Source: Siphonodentalium dalli
Taxonomy: Eukaryota > Mollusca > Scaphopoda > Gadilida > Siphonodentaliidae
Assembly: GCA_032622095.1 (NCBI GenBank)
Contig: CP136067.1
Span: forward strand, 94,168,707-94,232,706
Direction of reading: 5' to 3'
DNA length: 64,000 bases
Shown: positions 21,248-33,516 of the stretch, one piece after another
Position numbering within the stretch: position 1 is the stretch's first letter
Layout of the letters: each line of letters begins with the position of its first letter
The notes under the pieces: generated by a model
The model's database searches: none
The model's input: only the letters and a program-made list of their open reading frames with translations
Told to the model about the DNA's origin: nothing
Translations under genes and position numbers: made by a program

Positions 21248-24200
21248 ACGGGCGAAGACAAGTAGAGATTAATGACCGATCTAGCAGTATGTCTGCAATA
21301 AAGGTTACACTGGTGTAAATGTGATTCGGAGTGACACATAGTGGATGATATAGGAGAGAATAAAATAGACACTGGGTCCTGATTGGTCAATAGCCTTGTG
21401 TGTTTTTTGCATAAAAAATCACCACACCTCTTCCCTGTCATTTCCCATAGGTAAAATAGCCATTGGCACATAAATTAACCCTTTGTAGTTTGAATTTTGT
21501 GGTGTGGTCTAAAATATGACATTATTTTTTTTAGTGCGGTTCTGTCAATCTTTCAGATTTAAAGAACATTTTTGACCTATAAGATTTATATTGTGAACAG
21601 TATACGCTAAAAACGTTTGCACTGAGGCCAATGGTAAACATTTACACCAGTGTAACCAATATACACGCTATATGTGGTGAAGGGTCAAAGTAATTGCCAC
21701 AAGGCGCATGCGGATGGGGCGGGATGTCCCATACATTGTTAACGCCACCGGTGTATACTGTTCTACAAATTTTAGAAATCTGTGGTCCCATGGGGATTTT
21801 ATAAATAGGTAATTGGTTTTTCCGGTTATTTTGGGAAACGTTAAAGTTGTACTGCGACCCCGAGTCCGGTAATTGTAGTTGGAATGTCAAACTTCGTGAA
21901 AGTTCTACTGACTATGCCGATTATTGAAGCTTTATTGCTTTAGGATATTGTAGGAAGGCTAATCTGGCCGTGTCAAATTGAGTTATAGCGATGGCATATC
22001 TCGCAGGACAACACATTTCGGGTTTTCGTGGGTGTGTATTCGCTGGATTGTCTTATAGTTGCAGTGTGTAACTATTATGACCGCGTTAATTGCGTTCGAT
22101 GTTTAGGTATGAACAATGGCTGGGCCATGCACACTTGAAAATTTTATGGCGGGAACACAATTTTTGATCCGCATTTAGAAGCTTCTGGTTTGGTGAATGA
22201 AAAACCGGCAGTAATAAGCCGTATTTTTTTGTAATAATTTGAAGGATTAGTTGTTTTAACGGAATTCTGAGGTGGTGCATTAATGTAACCAATATATTTT
22301 ATATTATAATTTATATTTATGGCTAATAATATGAGCTTGGGGGCGTTACCACTTATGACTATGGTTTTATTGTGAAGTTATGTTTGCAGCTCATGCCTTT
22401 ACAAATGACTCGGTTGTTTACTCGGTGCAATGTCTGGAGGCTGATCGGTGTCTGATCAAACACACTGAGTCGCGCGATGTACCTGACATACACCAAAACG
22501 CGGAAAGGATAGTTCCGTCAATTTGACGCCATTGGATAGTATACAAGCAAATATATGTCTGTGCACGGGACATGCACTGAACGCGGAACAAATCGTGCAT
22601 ATTTATAATCCACACGAGGTCCTTGTAGATGTAAAATCGCCTTCTATAATTTTGTTTGCCTTGGTAGACGTGCTTTTAACACCATCCACGTGGCGGCGCC
22701 AGGATTTCACCGACACAGGGGCTACGATCCCGGGCTGACCATAGCAGATCTATCTCCCCAATGAAAAATAATTTGGCCATTTTTTGGCCAATTCTGATTT
22801 TTGTGTGTGGCCAAATTAAAAAAATTCGGCCAAATTAAATCTTCAATTTCTGTTCTCACAATTAATGAATATTTCTATTTTTATTTAACATCTAACATTC
22901 TATTTTATTATGTCAATACCTAATGTGTCTATAGACTTCTTCAATCTCACACCTGTTGCTTGACAATAGACCACTACTCACCATCTGCCACTCAGCCTTG
23001 TGACAGACAAAGGATTCATTAATGCTAATCCTCATTACTGTTTTAAGACTTTGTTTGATAGTGCACGTCCATACCAATTAAGCTGTATCACCTAATCAAT
23101 TAGCAGATGACCATAAGATTTCCGATCTTGTGGTAAAACAAAACTTTGGCCAATAATAATTGGTCATTGACCAATTTGGCATATGGCAGCGTGCACCCTG
23201 GTGAGCTAACCCCCCCCCCACCCCCGACAGGTGACTGTAGCCCCCTTCCCTCCCATGGTTCCACCCCGGAATGAAATCCCATCATACATCTGTATCCAAA
23301 CTGTTGTTAAATTGACAATTTCAATCCTTATTTGGTGGTCCTTATTATAAATAATATTCTCCACGTACCTGTATTTATAAGGCGATGAGAATACTCCCAC
23401 GTGCATAATTATGCATGGCTGTTATATAGATCTATATATATTTATACAATATATATATCAGATTTACGGAGGCACGGACTCGGTACATGACTGCTCATTG
23501 TTTCAATTATTAATTAAATGCGCTTGCTTCAGTTGTTGTGAACACTTTCTTATTATATATACATAAACGTTATGTATGCTGATTTTATCAAATTCGCCAA
23601 ATACTATACAGCATGAACTCAACAGTTACTGATAAGTAAACTATAACACGAGAAGTGATAATAATTTAAAGATACCCGGTGCGATTTGACAGCAGATAAG
23701 TCAGAATGTCCTATGCCAATGTTCTGCGTATATACCATGCATACACATGCATATGACATGGAAGATTATTGCAACCACACCCATTCGTAAAATCATGCCG
23801 CAAAATCGACAATTCGAAAGAACGATCACACATCTCATATTTTTTGAACGCTCTTTATTATCTACCTTTTTTTGCGACATAATCATGGACGCTCAGACAG
23901 TAATTATAATTTTTCCACAATCATGTAGCTTGACAACAATTTTAAACTTGTTAAAACGTCGTTTGAAAGTTTGTTATGATTGAATTTGAATTATATTTCC
24001 ACTGATGTACGTCTTGGAAATCTGAAGTGATAAACACTATAATTATGTGGCTTAAAAGATCAAAACGTAGTTTTAATTATGTGCCGTAATATTATCATTG
24101 CTCCACGTTCGTTCAAGTTTTCTGGCTATATATATACCTTGTATAATGCTTACTCAATCCATAAAACATCACCAGCTCATGAAATGAGTATAAAACTTCC

Positions 24201-24519
24201 GGTTGTTTGCTTTACATTAAGTGGGGTAATAAATTACAGAAGGAAAATAAAAACTCAAGAACAGTATATCTTGAATAACTGCTCGTTTCGGCATTTCCCT
24301 TCTACAATTTACACATGATCGAGTGTCACTCGACCTATATAGGGCATATAATAAATATGAGAATTGTCGATATTCCACACTTCACATGTCTGCACAGCGT
24401 ATAAGTACAGTTGTAAAATACTTCTGGTAGTCATATTATATACGAATGATTTAAAGCTATAATTATTTATATTCGTGTTTAATGCCCATACGGCGACCAG
24501 ACCGAACTTATTCCTCCCA
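21248..24519. other. Long stretch with no recognised gene
   Basis: About 3.3 kb without a supported exon. 22755-22850 holds short TTTGGCCA(A) repeats in both orientations, and 23205-23225 is C-rich. 23460-23520 repeats the GAGGCACGGACTC block of 11.9 kb. Short ORFs have no family signature. Confidence 0.35.
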
Positions 24520-25325
24520 TGACTGGAGTGTCAAACAGGGTGAATCCTGAATACAAGTTAACAGAGGGGGGCGAATACTGAATGCTAGTTAGCAGAGGGG
24601 ACGAATACTTAATGTCAGTTAACTGAGGGGGACGCACACTAAATATCATGCAGTTAACAGGGGGAGGGGGCGAAATAGTTAACAGAGGGATGAATACTGA
24701 ATGCCAGTTAACAGAGGGGTGAATACTGAATGCCAGTTAACAGAGAGGGTGAATACTGAATGCCAGCTAACAGAGGCGGTAAGTACTGAATGCCAGTTAA
24801 CAGAGGGGGTGAATACTGAATGTCAGTTAATATAGGGGGTGAATACTGAATGTCATTTAACAGAGGGGGTTAATACTGAATGCCAGTTAACAGAGGGGGT
24901 GAATACTGAATGCCAGTTAACAGAGGGGATTAATACTGAATGCCAGTATAACAGAGGGAGTGAATACTGAATCCAATTAACAGAGGGAGTGAATACTGAA
25001 TGCCAGTATAACAGAGGGGATGAATACTGAATGCCAGTATAACAGAGGGAGTGGATACTGAATGCCAGCTAACAGAGGCGGTAAATACTGAATGCCAGTT
25101 AACAGAGGGGGTGAATACTGAATGTCAGTTAACAGAGGGGGTTAATACTGAATTCCAGTTAACAGAGGGGGTTAATACTGAATGTCAGTTAACAGAGGGG
25201 GTTAATACTAAATGCCAGTTAACAGAGGGGGTGAATACTGAATGCCAGTTAACAGAGGGGGTGAATACTGAATGCCAGTTAACAGAGGGGGTGAATACTG
25301 AATGCCAGTAAACAGAGGGGTGTCT
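24520..25325 (+). repeat. 30-bp minisatellite
   Basis: About 27 units of GAATACTGAATGCCAGTTAA plus CAGAGGGGGT, with more variable units on the left and near-identical ones after about 25070. Because the unit is 30 bp, a decapeptide ORF runs through 25051-25311. That ORF is not a gene. Related single units occur near 3960 and 47575. Confidence 0.9.
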
Positions 25326-27539
25326 TGATCAATCCAGAATGAATGGTAACTGACAAAACACTTCAATAAAAATTGTTAGATATAATTAAGAAAATATACA
25401 TACTGGCAGCGTTCAGACATAGCGAGAGAATTGAACTCTGTTTTGCAGCTTGCATGCAACATGTGGAGAATCACGTGGTTTCGAGTTGATGGGTATCACG
25501 CATTCAAAATGGCCGAGGCGATCGCAAACTCGACCAAAAACGAGGAAAAATGTAGTAAACTAGGATAGTGATATATTACATAGTATTTTGGCAGCTACGG
25601 GCATATGCTGTACTATTTTTGAAACAAGCTGACACCTCATTTGTGTCCAAACTCGTAGTTCTTTGCTCTAACATTCTGACCAAAGTTGTCAGTCGAAGGA
25701 TACTCCTAGATGTATGGACGTGTATTCCAGGAACCTCCGACTGGCAACTTTAGTCAGAATGTTATAGAACAAATAAGGTACATATATCAACTTGTTTAAA
25801 AATAAACAAGTTCGTAACAGTCAAAATGCTACGTTTTCTGTCAGTTTCTCATATATTATATATGTTTGGAGCGTTTGCATATTTTGAATGCGTGGTACTC
25901 ACCAAACTAGAAACCATGTGATTCCCCACCGTGTATATATGTATGTGTGGTTTCATATTACATACATTAAAACAAAATCTCAATTGGGACATCGTGGTTG
26001 TAATACACACCAATATTGCATATGCCCCTACTTAACCTTTCTGCGCCGCGAATTCTTACAAGTTACAATTGAAAAGTACTCGATCATATATGTTGTTTCA
26101 TTCGCAGGTATACACCATGCATTATGTGGTTGCATATCACATACCATGCAGCAAAGCAAAATAACCCAATTGGGACATGCGGGTTGTAATAAACGTCTGA
26201 ATTGTCTTATGCCCCTACTTAACCTGCATGTCTGCATGGCGAACTGTACTCTTACAATTTATAAGTATACTTATATATCAGTCATAATGCGAAAGCTTTA
26301 TATCAGCTATAAATGTGTTTGGCGTTTCATGAACAGATCCTATACTGTATTAATGCACGCTTGAACTATAATACAATTATTGTGTTTTATAACATGCACC
26401 TATAACATATCCCAATTTGGGAACCACCCGCCGTTGACTATAGTGGTAACGTTCGTTCCACGTAATGCCCGACATGCACTTCTTAAGCTTGTACTTATAG
26501 GATAGTCACTTTTAGATTAAGGTAAGATTAATTACCGACTCCATCAACAGGAGCAAGGGTATATATCAAATGTCGCATCATTAAAGCTACACGCGACACC
26601 ATGTCGCGCCACATGTGTGAATTGATCATGTAACAAGACCGGAATAAACTGGTTCTTTATAATAATGCCATTCAAAGTTGCATATAATATGCAAATACAA
26701 AATAATTCCGCATCTAAAATGCACAAAATAGGCATATACTATGCTGGTTGAAACTATAACTGTTACATCATGCACTAACCCAAAGTGCAATTCTTTGGCG
26801 TGATACCATTGCTCTATAATAAAATAGCAGCACAAGTCACCCGATCTAAATTGATGGAATCTATAAATTTCGTGCTCAGAATACTCATTAAGGTGGCATA
26901 TAATATGCCGAATTGTAAAATTGGCACATAACGTGCACGACCATGGAAATGGTACTACTGCCCTCGATAGATCAGACCATTCACAATTAAAATAAGAAAA
27001 CCATAGTCAGAAATGGTAACGCGCTCAAGATCATATATTATATATACCCATGCTATATTATATATACCCATGCTTGTAATTATAGATATATAAAATATAT
27101 TGGTTTCGCGAATGACCCACTCAGAATTCCGTTAAAATAACAATAACAACGCGGCACCTAATTAACGAACCGGCGGTCGACTAGGCCGTCTCCGACCACA
27201 ACCATCAGTGGGCTGCAGAACGAAACATATCTATAAAAGTTGAAATATAAGACTTACAAATTATCTTTTAAATTTCTTTTATTGGTAATTGACATAGCCT
27301 ATCACAAACCAAAAATCAACATTATTGACTTAATAATGTAAAGGACAATAAACGAAATTGAAATTCCCAACTACACCTTTTACCGGACTCGGCCTCCTGG
27401 TCGCGCAGTTCGACTTTTTAACCGGAAAAACCAATTATCTATAAATAAAAATACCCATAGGACCACAGCTATCAAGAAATTGCAGAACAGAATACCCGCG
27501 GCGCGCTAATAAGCATACATATATAGGGAGCATCGATAA
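25326..27539. other. Stretch without a supported gene; internal ~180 bp duplication
   Basis: Two blocks with AATTGGGACAT, GGTTGTAATA and ATGCCCCTACTTAACCT at about 25975-26060 and 26155-26245 are tandem relatives, about 180 bp apart. A third, weaker relative lies near 29450. The 158-codon ORF at 25888-26364 spans the duplication and has no recognisable domain. Confidence 0.4.
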
Positions 27540-27559
27540 GTGAATACATTGGCATAACA

Positions 27560-27690
27560 ACCTGTTACCTTGACCTTGAAAAGCCAGTGCATTCTCTTAT
27601 ATAAACGAGGCCTGATCCCTATGGGAGACTCGCAAGCATATATAAGCGAATGTACTGCCACACCAGCGCCAGGGCTCCGCCATGAAAGGG
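27560..27690. mobile_element. Decayed TTAA-type MITE end
   Basis: A diverged palindromic module (GTGCATTCTCTTATATAAAC ... AAGCGAATGTACTGCC) is followed by CGCCATGAAAGGG|TTAA, as in the element at 15173-15409. The left terminus is not recognisable. Confidence 0.45.
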
Positions 27691-27694
27691 TTAA

Positions 27695-28493
27695 AACAGT
27701 TATCCCTTACTTTTTAGGTGCGATGAAATTTAACAATTTGTTTTTATAATTTTGTTTAATTTCTGAACTCTTCAGGGGGGGGGGGGGGGGGAGGGGTCGA
27801 AAAAAATTTTTGCAGGCACGTATGCTGATTGTATATGAATTTCTGTGCTATACTAGTTCATGGATAGTGAACATTGACATGCAAATAGGAACAAGTCATT
27901 TTGGTGGTTATTCGGTCAAAAAAAAACAATCCATTAGCATGGGCTACATGCTATACTGTTTGTCTGATCATCATAAAACTTTGTCAGTTATGTTATATTG
28001 ACATATAGAAGTGTTTTAAGCCAAACTCATTGCAAAAACAGTCAAAAAGACTTGCAGGAAAAATATTTTTGAGTTGCGGGAAAAAAATTGTTTGTTGGTC
28101 CTATCGACCACCCCACCCACCCCGGCATATGTGCCCGGAAAAAACTTTTTCCCACCCCCCCTGAATCTCTCAGTTATTTTGTCATATAATCAATCCAAAA
28201 GGGTGTATATTTAATAGTGCATGATTATATAGTTGGCTCCGGTAATCCCTCTTCGATGAAAGCCGGATATATACTCATTTTTGAAATACAATCTAACATC
28301 GCGTGGCACGTGCTACTCGGGTGAGCGGGAGGCAACAAACATAATTTATGTAACATAGCCGTTTATTGATGGATTCTGACAATTGTTGGTATGTTAGTTA
28401 ATTGTCAGGTGCGACAGCTGTACACAGAAATCTGGTCCGCCCCGGCTTTCTAATCAGAGTTATGCCACTTGTTTCTATTTGTAGAAATGTGAT
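27695..28493. other. Non-coding stretch with G/C runs
   Basis: A G run at about 27776-27791 and C-rich tracts near 28110-28160 flank AAAAATTTTTGCAGG-type sequence also seen near 32800 and 35790, a poorly defined dispersed repeat. No gene. Confidence 0.35.
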
Positions 28494-29345
28494 GTTCGTT
28501 AGCGCGATAACTTGAACAAACGTCAACAATTCCATTCAATATTTGGTATATATGGCTCTCTCATAACAATGTCTTGATCGAGCTCGAAATCAGATTTGTC
28601 AGATTATTTTTAGCTGAATTACGACCTTTAATTCGTCCATTTTTTATAGCATTTTTAGGAAATAATAGGGTCTGTTGGCGCGATAACTTGTAAAAACATG
28701 AATCAATTTCATTCGTATTTGGTATATGGAACTTTTACAACAATATCTCGAAGCGAATCGAAAACCAGATTTGTATACGGATGATACGGCCCTTAGTTTG
28801 TCTATTTTTTACAGCAATGTTATGACCAATTCAAAAACCAAGTTGAATAACTGTCAAATGATTACATTCGTATTTGATATGTGACCTTATCACAACAATA
28901 TCACATTCGAGTTCGAAAATCAGGTTTGCCCTATTTATTTTAACTTTGTCTGGCCCTTAGTTTGTCTATTTTTTTCAACAATTTTTACGAGCGTTAGTGC
29001 GAAAACTTGAACAAATGCAAGCAATTTCATTCATATTGGGTTATTGCACGATATCTTTCAACATCTTTGATTGAGTTCGCAACCCTGTTTGATATATAAT
29101 CATTGACATTTGGCTGAATGTGATATGTCCTATATCGGCTATACTTCGCCAGTATGCGTGACAAATTTATTCATGAAATTCTGCAAAAGGCTGACAACCC
29201 CTGCGTGTGTTGTCTCTTACAACACGGCATGTCTTACTATTATATGGGCTTCTATATATAACAGCTTTCTGAATTGTACACCACTTCCCCACTTGTACGA
29301 CTAATTCTTACAATTGAAATGTGCTTATGGCAGTCTTTCTGCAAA
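28494..29345. repeat. Degenerate ~160 bp tandem repeat
   Basis: Four to five diverged units carry GCGATAACTTG(AA)CAAA, CATTCGTATTTGGTATATG, CAACAATATC and TTAGTTTGTCTATTTTTT in constant order. The right part (about 28894-29345) is duplicated at about 30175-30620. Confidence 0.55.
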
Positions 29346-30174
29346 ATATTTACAACTATATATTGTGCTTTGGTGTCTCATGCCAGATCACACTTTTATC
29401 ACTCATGCCCAATATGTGGTTTTCATACGAGCAAAAAACAAAACCTTATTTAGGACATCATCCTTGTAATAAATTGTCTGAATTGTCTATAATATGCTCC
29501 ACTTCACCTGTCATTATACGACGAATTATTTCGGTTGTAATATTCATGATAATCTTCTGCGTTTTGGTATTTCAACCCGATCATACAACTTTAGATTATT
29601 ATAAAAAGGTCGCCGAGCACATGTCCCCCCGAACAAAGATAGTTTTTTTGGAGGTTGGAATTTTCGGATACAAAAAAAATCGAACTTTGGCAACAAAGAG
29701 CATTCAAAAATTGAAAATTAAATAGTAACAGTTTTCTGAGTCATGGAAGGGGGAATAACTTTGTGAAATGATTTTGTTCTGTTGTTCATATACATGGTGA
29801 ACAAGCAATATGTGGATAACAATATCGCTAATTTTCAATTCGCTATGACATTTAAACTGTGGGAGGAGTTGATTACACAATGAAGGTACTCAAAATCAAA
29901 CGGTCAATTTTTGTCCAAGTCAAAGTGGAATAACTCGGTGAAAAATGATTGGGTGTGGCTTTAAGAAGAAATATCGTGTCCTCAACAATGTCTTCTGTGG
30001 AATAAACCCGGGACAATATAGAAGCGAGGCATTACTTTCCAACTGTTGAAACCGTGACATTTATGACACCCCCCCCCCCCCCCCCCCCCCCCCACATCCG
30101 CAGCCCAGTCGCCACGTCTGACATCATGTATGATGATACATGAACAAAATGCATGAAATGCAAACCAATTCACA
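29346..30174. other. Stretch without a supported gene
   Basis: A 134-codon ORF at 29321-29725 has no recognisable domain. A C25 run at about 30069-30093 sits on the right. Confidence 0.35.
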
Positions 30175-30620
30175 AACAATATCACATTCGAGTTCGAAAA
30201 ACAGGTTTCTTCCCTATTTAGTTTACTTTGTCACGGCCCTTTGTTTGTCTATTTTTTTTCAACAATTTTGCGAGCGTTTGTACGAAAACTTGAACAAATG
30301 CATAGCAATTTCATTCATATCGCCATAATCGGGTATTTGCACGTACCTTTCAACAACTATTCTTGATGAGTTAGCAACCCATGTCTGAGATTATATAATC
30401 ATTGACGTTTGGCTGATATGTCCCTATCGGCTATAGACTTCGCCATTATGCGTGACAAATATATTCATGAAATTCTGCAAAAATGTTGACAACCGCTGCG
30501 TTTGTTGTCCTGCGTCAAACGTCTTACTGTGGTCTTCTAACAGCTCTCTGAATTGTACACCACTTCACTTTATTTGTACGACTAATTCTTAAAATTGAAA
30601 TGTACTTCTGACAGTCTTCG
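30175..30620. repeat. Second copy of 28894-29345
   Basis: CAATATCACATTCGAGTTCG through AATTGTACACCACTTC and TTGTACGACTAATTCTTA repeats 28894-29345 in the same orientation, about 1.28 kb away, with small indels. Confidence 0.65.
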
Positions 30621-30664
30621 GACCCCTCACCCGATCCCATGTCGCCACGTCCCTGACATCATAT

Positions 30665-31129
30665 GTGACCCGCCATATCAAATCCAGTCGTAAGTCGGGA
30701 TTTTTTTTAACCCTGTGCCAATGCATTCTCTTATATATGCGAGTCGACCATATGGTCGCCTCGCATATATAAGAGAATGCATGTGGCCTAACAATTTTTT
30801 ATAATTGTTTTAAAATAAATGTGTTCTTAAAATTTTTTAGGACATCAAATAAAAAACCTCCATTACCCTCGCAGGGAGCCCCACACATATATAGAAGCAT
30901 ATAGAAGAGTGTCGTCTGCTCATGTTTGTCTGGGGCTCTGTATGGGTGAAATTATAAAATTGTTAAAGAATACAAGAACAAATTATTAAAATTGTAAACA
31001 ATTGTTAGGCCAATGCTTCTCTTATATATGCGAGGCGACCTATGGTCGACTCGCATATATAAGAGAATGCATTGGCACCAGGGGTAAAAAAAATCCCGAC
31101 TTACGACTGGATTTGATATGGCGGGTCAC
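30665..31129. mobile_element. MITE G, copy 2 (4-bp TSD ATAT), core inverted
   Basis: ATAT at 30661-30664 and 31130-31133 flank the same GTGACCCGCCATATC ends as the copy at 20785. Modules lie at 30717-30787 and 31009-31076. The central part is in the opposite orientation to copy 1 (GGGAGCCCCACACATA precedes TGTTTGTCTGGGGCTCTG). It lies 62 bp upstream of the three-finger exon at 31192. Confidence 0.85.
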
Positions 31130-31191
31130 ATATATATAAATAATATTGAATTGAATTTCTGTATAATTGTGCGATGGTAATCTATTTTCAG

Positions 31192-31338
31192 ATGCTCGTG
31201 TGAGATGTTTGGAATGTAATGCTCGGGGACGAGGCCAACGAAGATCTTGTGATAAACCAAGAATCGTCGAAAACTGTGTTGCGTGTGTTAAATCCACTAC
31301 CAAAATATGGATGCATGATCGTTGGCAGTCTGATATAA
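31192..31338 (+). CDS. Three-finger (Ly6/uPAR, quiver-like) protein, middle exon
   Basis: A 147-bp exon lies between the acceptor TCTATTTTCAG and the donor GTAAGTACG. The frame enters in phase 1 (first two bases AT complete a codon) and leaves in phase 1. It encodes the N-terminal half of a three-finger domain: VRCLECNARG, RRSCDKPRIV and ENCVACVKS supply five cysteines in the Cys-x-x-Cys ... Cys ... Cys-x-x-Cys order expected of the family. Such proteins are secreted or GPI-anchored modulators of channels and receptors; which target applies here cannot be told. The rest of the domain is at 43805-44013. The signal-peptide exon should lie upstream but was not found with confidence. Exon symmetry and phase 1 borders match the usual Ly6 gene layout. 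Confidence 0.82.
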
Positions 31339-31428
31339 GTAAGTACGAGGACATTATATCATTGGTCCCAATACAGAATCAACACGAGAATTCTCTCAAC
31401 GAACATATATCTTAAAGATATACATAAT

Positions 31429-31458
31429 CGGATTCGATGGTCCCCGTATCAGCCAGTT

Positions 31459-31489
<31 letters not shown>

Positions 31490-31560
31490 CGGATTTCACC
31501 AAAAGCCGATTTAGTTATCAAAATTAGTTTATTACCAAGAAATAAAGTCCTGTATATGTA
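31429..31560 (+). repeat. Dispersed repeat A, copy 4
   Basis: GATTCGATGGTCCCCGTATC is followed by AGTTA(CAA)n to about 31490, then GATTTAGTTATCAAAATTAG. It is the fourth member of the family seen at 754, 4440 and 16330. Confidence 0.55.
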
Positions 31561-32355
31561 TAATAACTGGGTTTATTGGAATTTAGGTGGATGGGCGAGT
31601 GTGGTTTACAACTTCCATATATGGTGATACCTAGTTCCAATTGGAATTCCCCAACGCATGTTAGCACAAATGTAAACACATAGTATTCCCACTATAAACA
31701 ACGTGGTGCCATATAACATTTGCAGGAATAAAACTTGATTACCGATTCGTAAATAAGTATACGTCAACTATCTACAACATACCGCATTCTTGTTGCACGA
31801 TAACGATACTTTTCATCGTCTCATAGTCGTTAAAATGGGATGCAAGCCATCAGTGACACCACATTCGCGCTATATGACCATATAAATACTATAGATCTGT
31901 GCAAGAGATGCTGATTTATTTTTTAAAAAACACCAGAGCTCGAGGACTGAGACACCCAAAGTTCCAGGATTGCATGAGACACCAATTTTTGGGAACAGGG
32001 ATGCTGATAATATGAAAATAGGGTTTTTTTTCCCAGATTTAAGTCAATAAGTAAACCTATGATGTAAGCAAGCCTCGTGAATTGACACCCACATGCATGC
32101 TATATGACCATATAGTAATGGCTCAAATATGTGCAAAAATACTTTAAAAACAATTATATAAAAAATACTATAGAGTTAATTCCGGAAGGAGACATCAATT
32201 CTTTGGATATATGGATGCTGATAATATGTAATTAGGGATTATCATTGTTTTTGCACATACTCACAGTGACTGTTGAGTACGCAGGCTAATTAAAACGTGA
32301 CGTGACTCCAGTTACTTATTCCTTATTGGACATTTGAAAAACCAAAATTCTGGTA
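31561..32355. repeat. Non-coding stretch with repeat H
   Basis: 31910-32240 contains loosely repeated blocks with GGGATGCTGATAATATG, GAGACACCAATTTTTGGG and CTATATGACCATATA. The same blocks recur at 38800-39200. No gene. Confidence 0.4.
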
Positions 32356-32690
32356 GATTTTCACGAAATAAACGGCATTATATATATCGGGTGGCCGTTA
32401 ACCAATATTAACATTCCACAAAAAAAAAACCCATCCAACCCAATGGTTTCCATAACATACCACACAAAATGGCAAAATGCCCAAAATCGCATTTCTGGTC
32501 CGATTTAATGGTTTCCCATACCCTACCACCAAAATGCATTATGGCCCGTCTTCACGAATTAGACGGCATTGTTGGGTGGCCGTTGACGAATGATTAAGGT
32601 TCCACCCAAAACATTTACCACCACCCAACCCACTGAGTTTCCATACCCTATATACCACACACAATCGTATTTCTCGTCCGATTTTGCTAC
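32356..32690. repeat. Two ~185 bp degenerate tandem units
   Basis: CACGAAATAAACGGCATT, GGGTGGCCGTTAAC and GGTTTCCATA...CATACCACAC occur twice in the same order (from about 32356 and 32550). Nothing coding. Confidence 0.45.
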
Positions 32691-33231
32691 GTAACTATTA
32701 AACAGATATGAAGCATTGAATTGGTAAATTTTTGGTTTGAAACTTTCGCCACCTTATAAGTTACTAATTCCTGCATGGGGTACAGCAGGGGGAGGGCAGT
32801 AAAAAAATTGCAGGAAGGTATGCCGGGGTGGCAGGGACGTGGCTAGAGGGTTTCCGTTCGGGGGTGTCCACCTTGGGAAATTCCAACTGCACCCCTCCCC
32901 CCTTGGATCAAAATCAGACCAAACACAAGTAAGTTTTGCATAATTCCATTTGCACTGCACCCCCTCCTTGCACCTCAGTGCTCAGGCCTAATATCCTCTA
33001 TATATTCATAAACCGTGATTATATATTTCCCGGTATGAGAACATTCAGATATTTTAACCTGAAAAATTGCATAAATCCTAACATCTAGTGGTCTAACTCC
33101 AGACAAATGCACACGGCTACGGGCAAGAGACCATGCAGGACACACGGGGCTGACCATGGTTGTTCGGTTCGTTGTGAGAAAATTTGGAAAACTATACAAG
33201 AAAATCGCAACTTTTAGCATCTAGACTGGCC
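32691..33231. other. Non-coding stretch
   Basis: 32770-32970 contains GGGGTGTCCACCTTGGG and CTGCACCCCTCCCCCCTTGG, resembling 9930-10000. No gene. Confidence 0.35.
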
Positions 33232-33516
33232 TCAACTGAAGCTTTCCTATAGTGTTGGAAATTTCAAACCTCATACCCTCTCCTCAGATTGGAAAATTCT
33301 CCAACTGATGACAATTTCAGTCCACAAGTTTAACCCAATTCAGTATAATATTGTTAAACTAATTAGCAGTTTTGTATTGGCCACAGGGGAGGGACAAAGA
33401 CACACCGGGCCGACCATGGTTCTGCCCGGTGTGCAAAAATTTTGAAATCTGAATAAGAATATCACAAAATCCTAACATCTAGACTAGCCTTCCTAGAGTT
33501 GGAAATTTCAAACCTC
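33232..33516. repeat. Repeat C, split by a LINE
   Basis: GTTGGAAATTTCAAACCTCA and GGAAAATTCTCCAACTGATG occur in order near 33255 and 33290. A second copy starts near 33495 but is broken after TTTCAAACCTCA, and resumes at about 34271 with GGTTGGAAAATTTCCAACTG. The broken copy marks the LINE insertion point. Confidence 0.6.

Noticed and set aside
25051..25311. 86-codon ORF with a repeating decapeptide
   Set aside because: It is the in-frame translation of a 30-bp minisatellite; unit length being a multiple of three explains the open frame.
24520..25325. CRISPR array
   Set aside because: Units are directly tandem without unique spacers, and the context is eukaryotic.
25888..26364. 158-codon ORF with internal QLGHxGCN duplication
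   Set aside because: The duplication is at DNA level within a degenerate repeat, and there is no domain, splice site or codon bias that supports a gene.
29321..29725. 134-codon ORF with a hydrophobic stretch
   Set aside because: Partly within repeat DNA whose diverged copy at 30.6 kb is not open; no recognisable domain.
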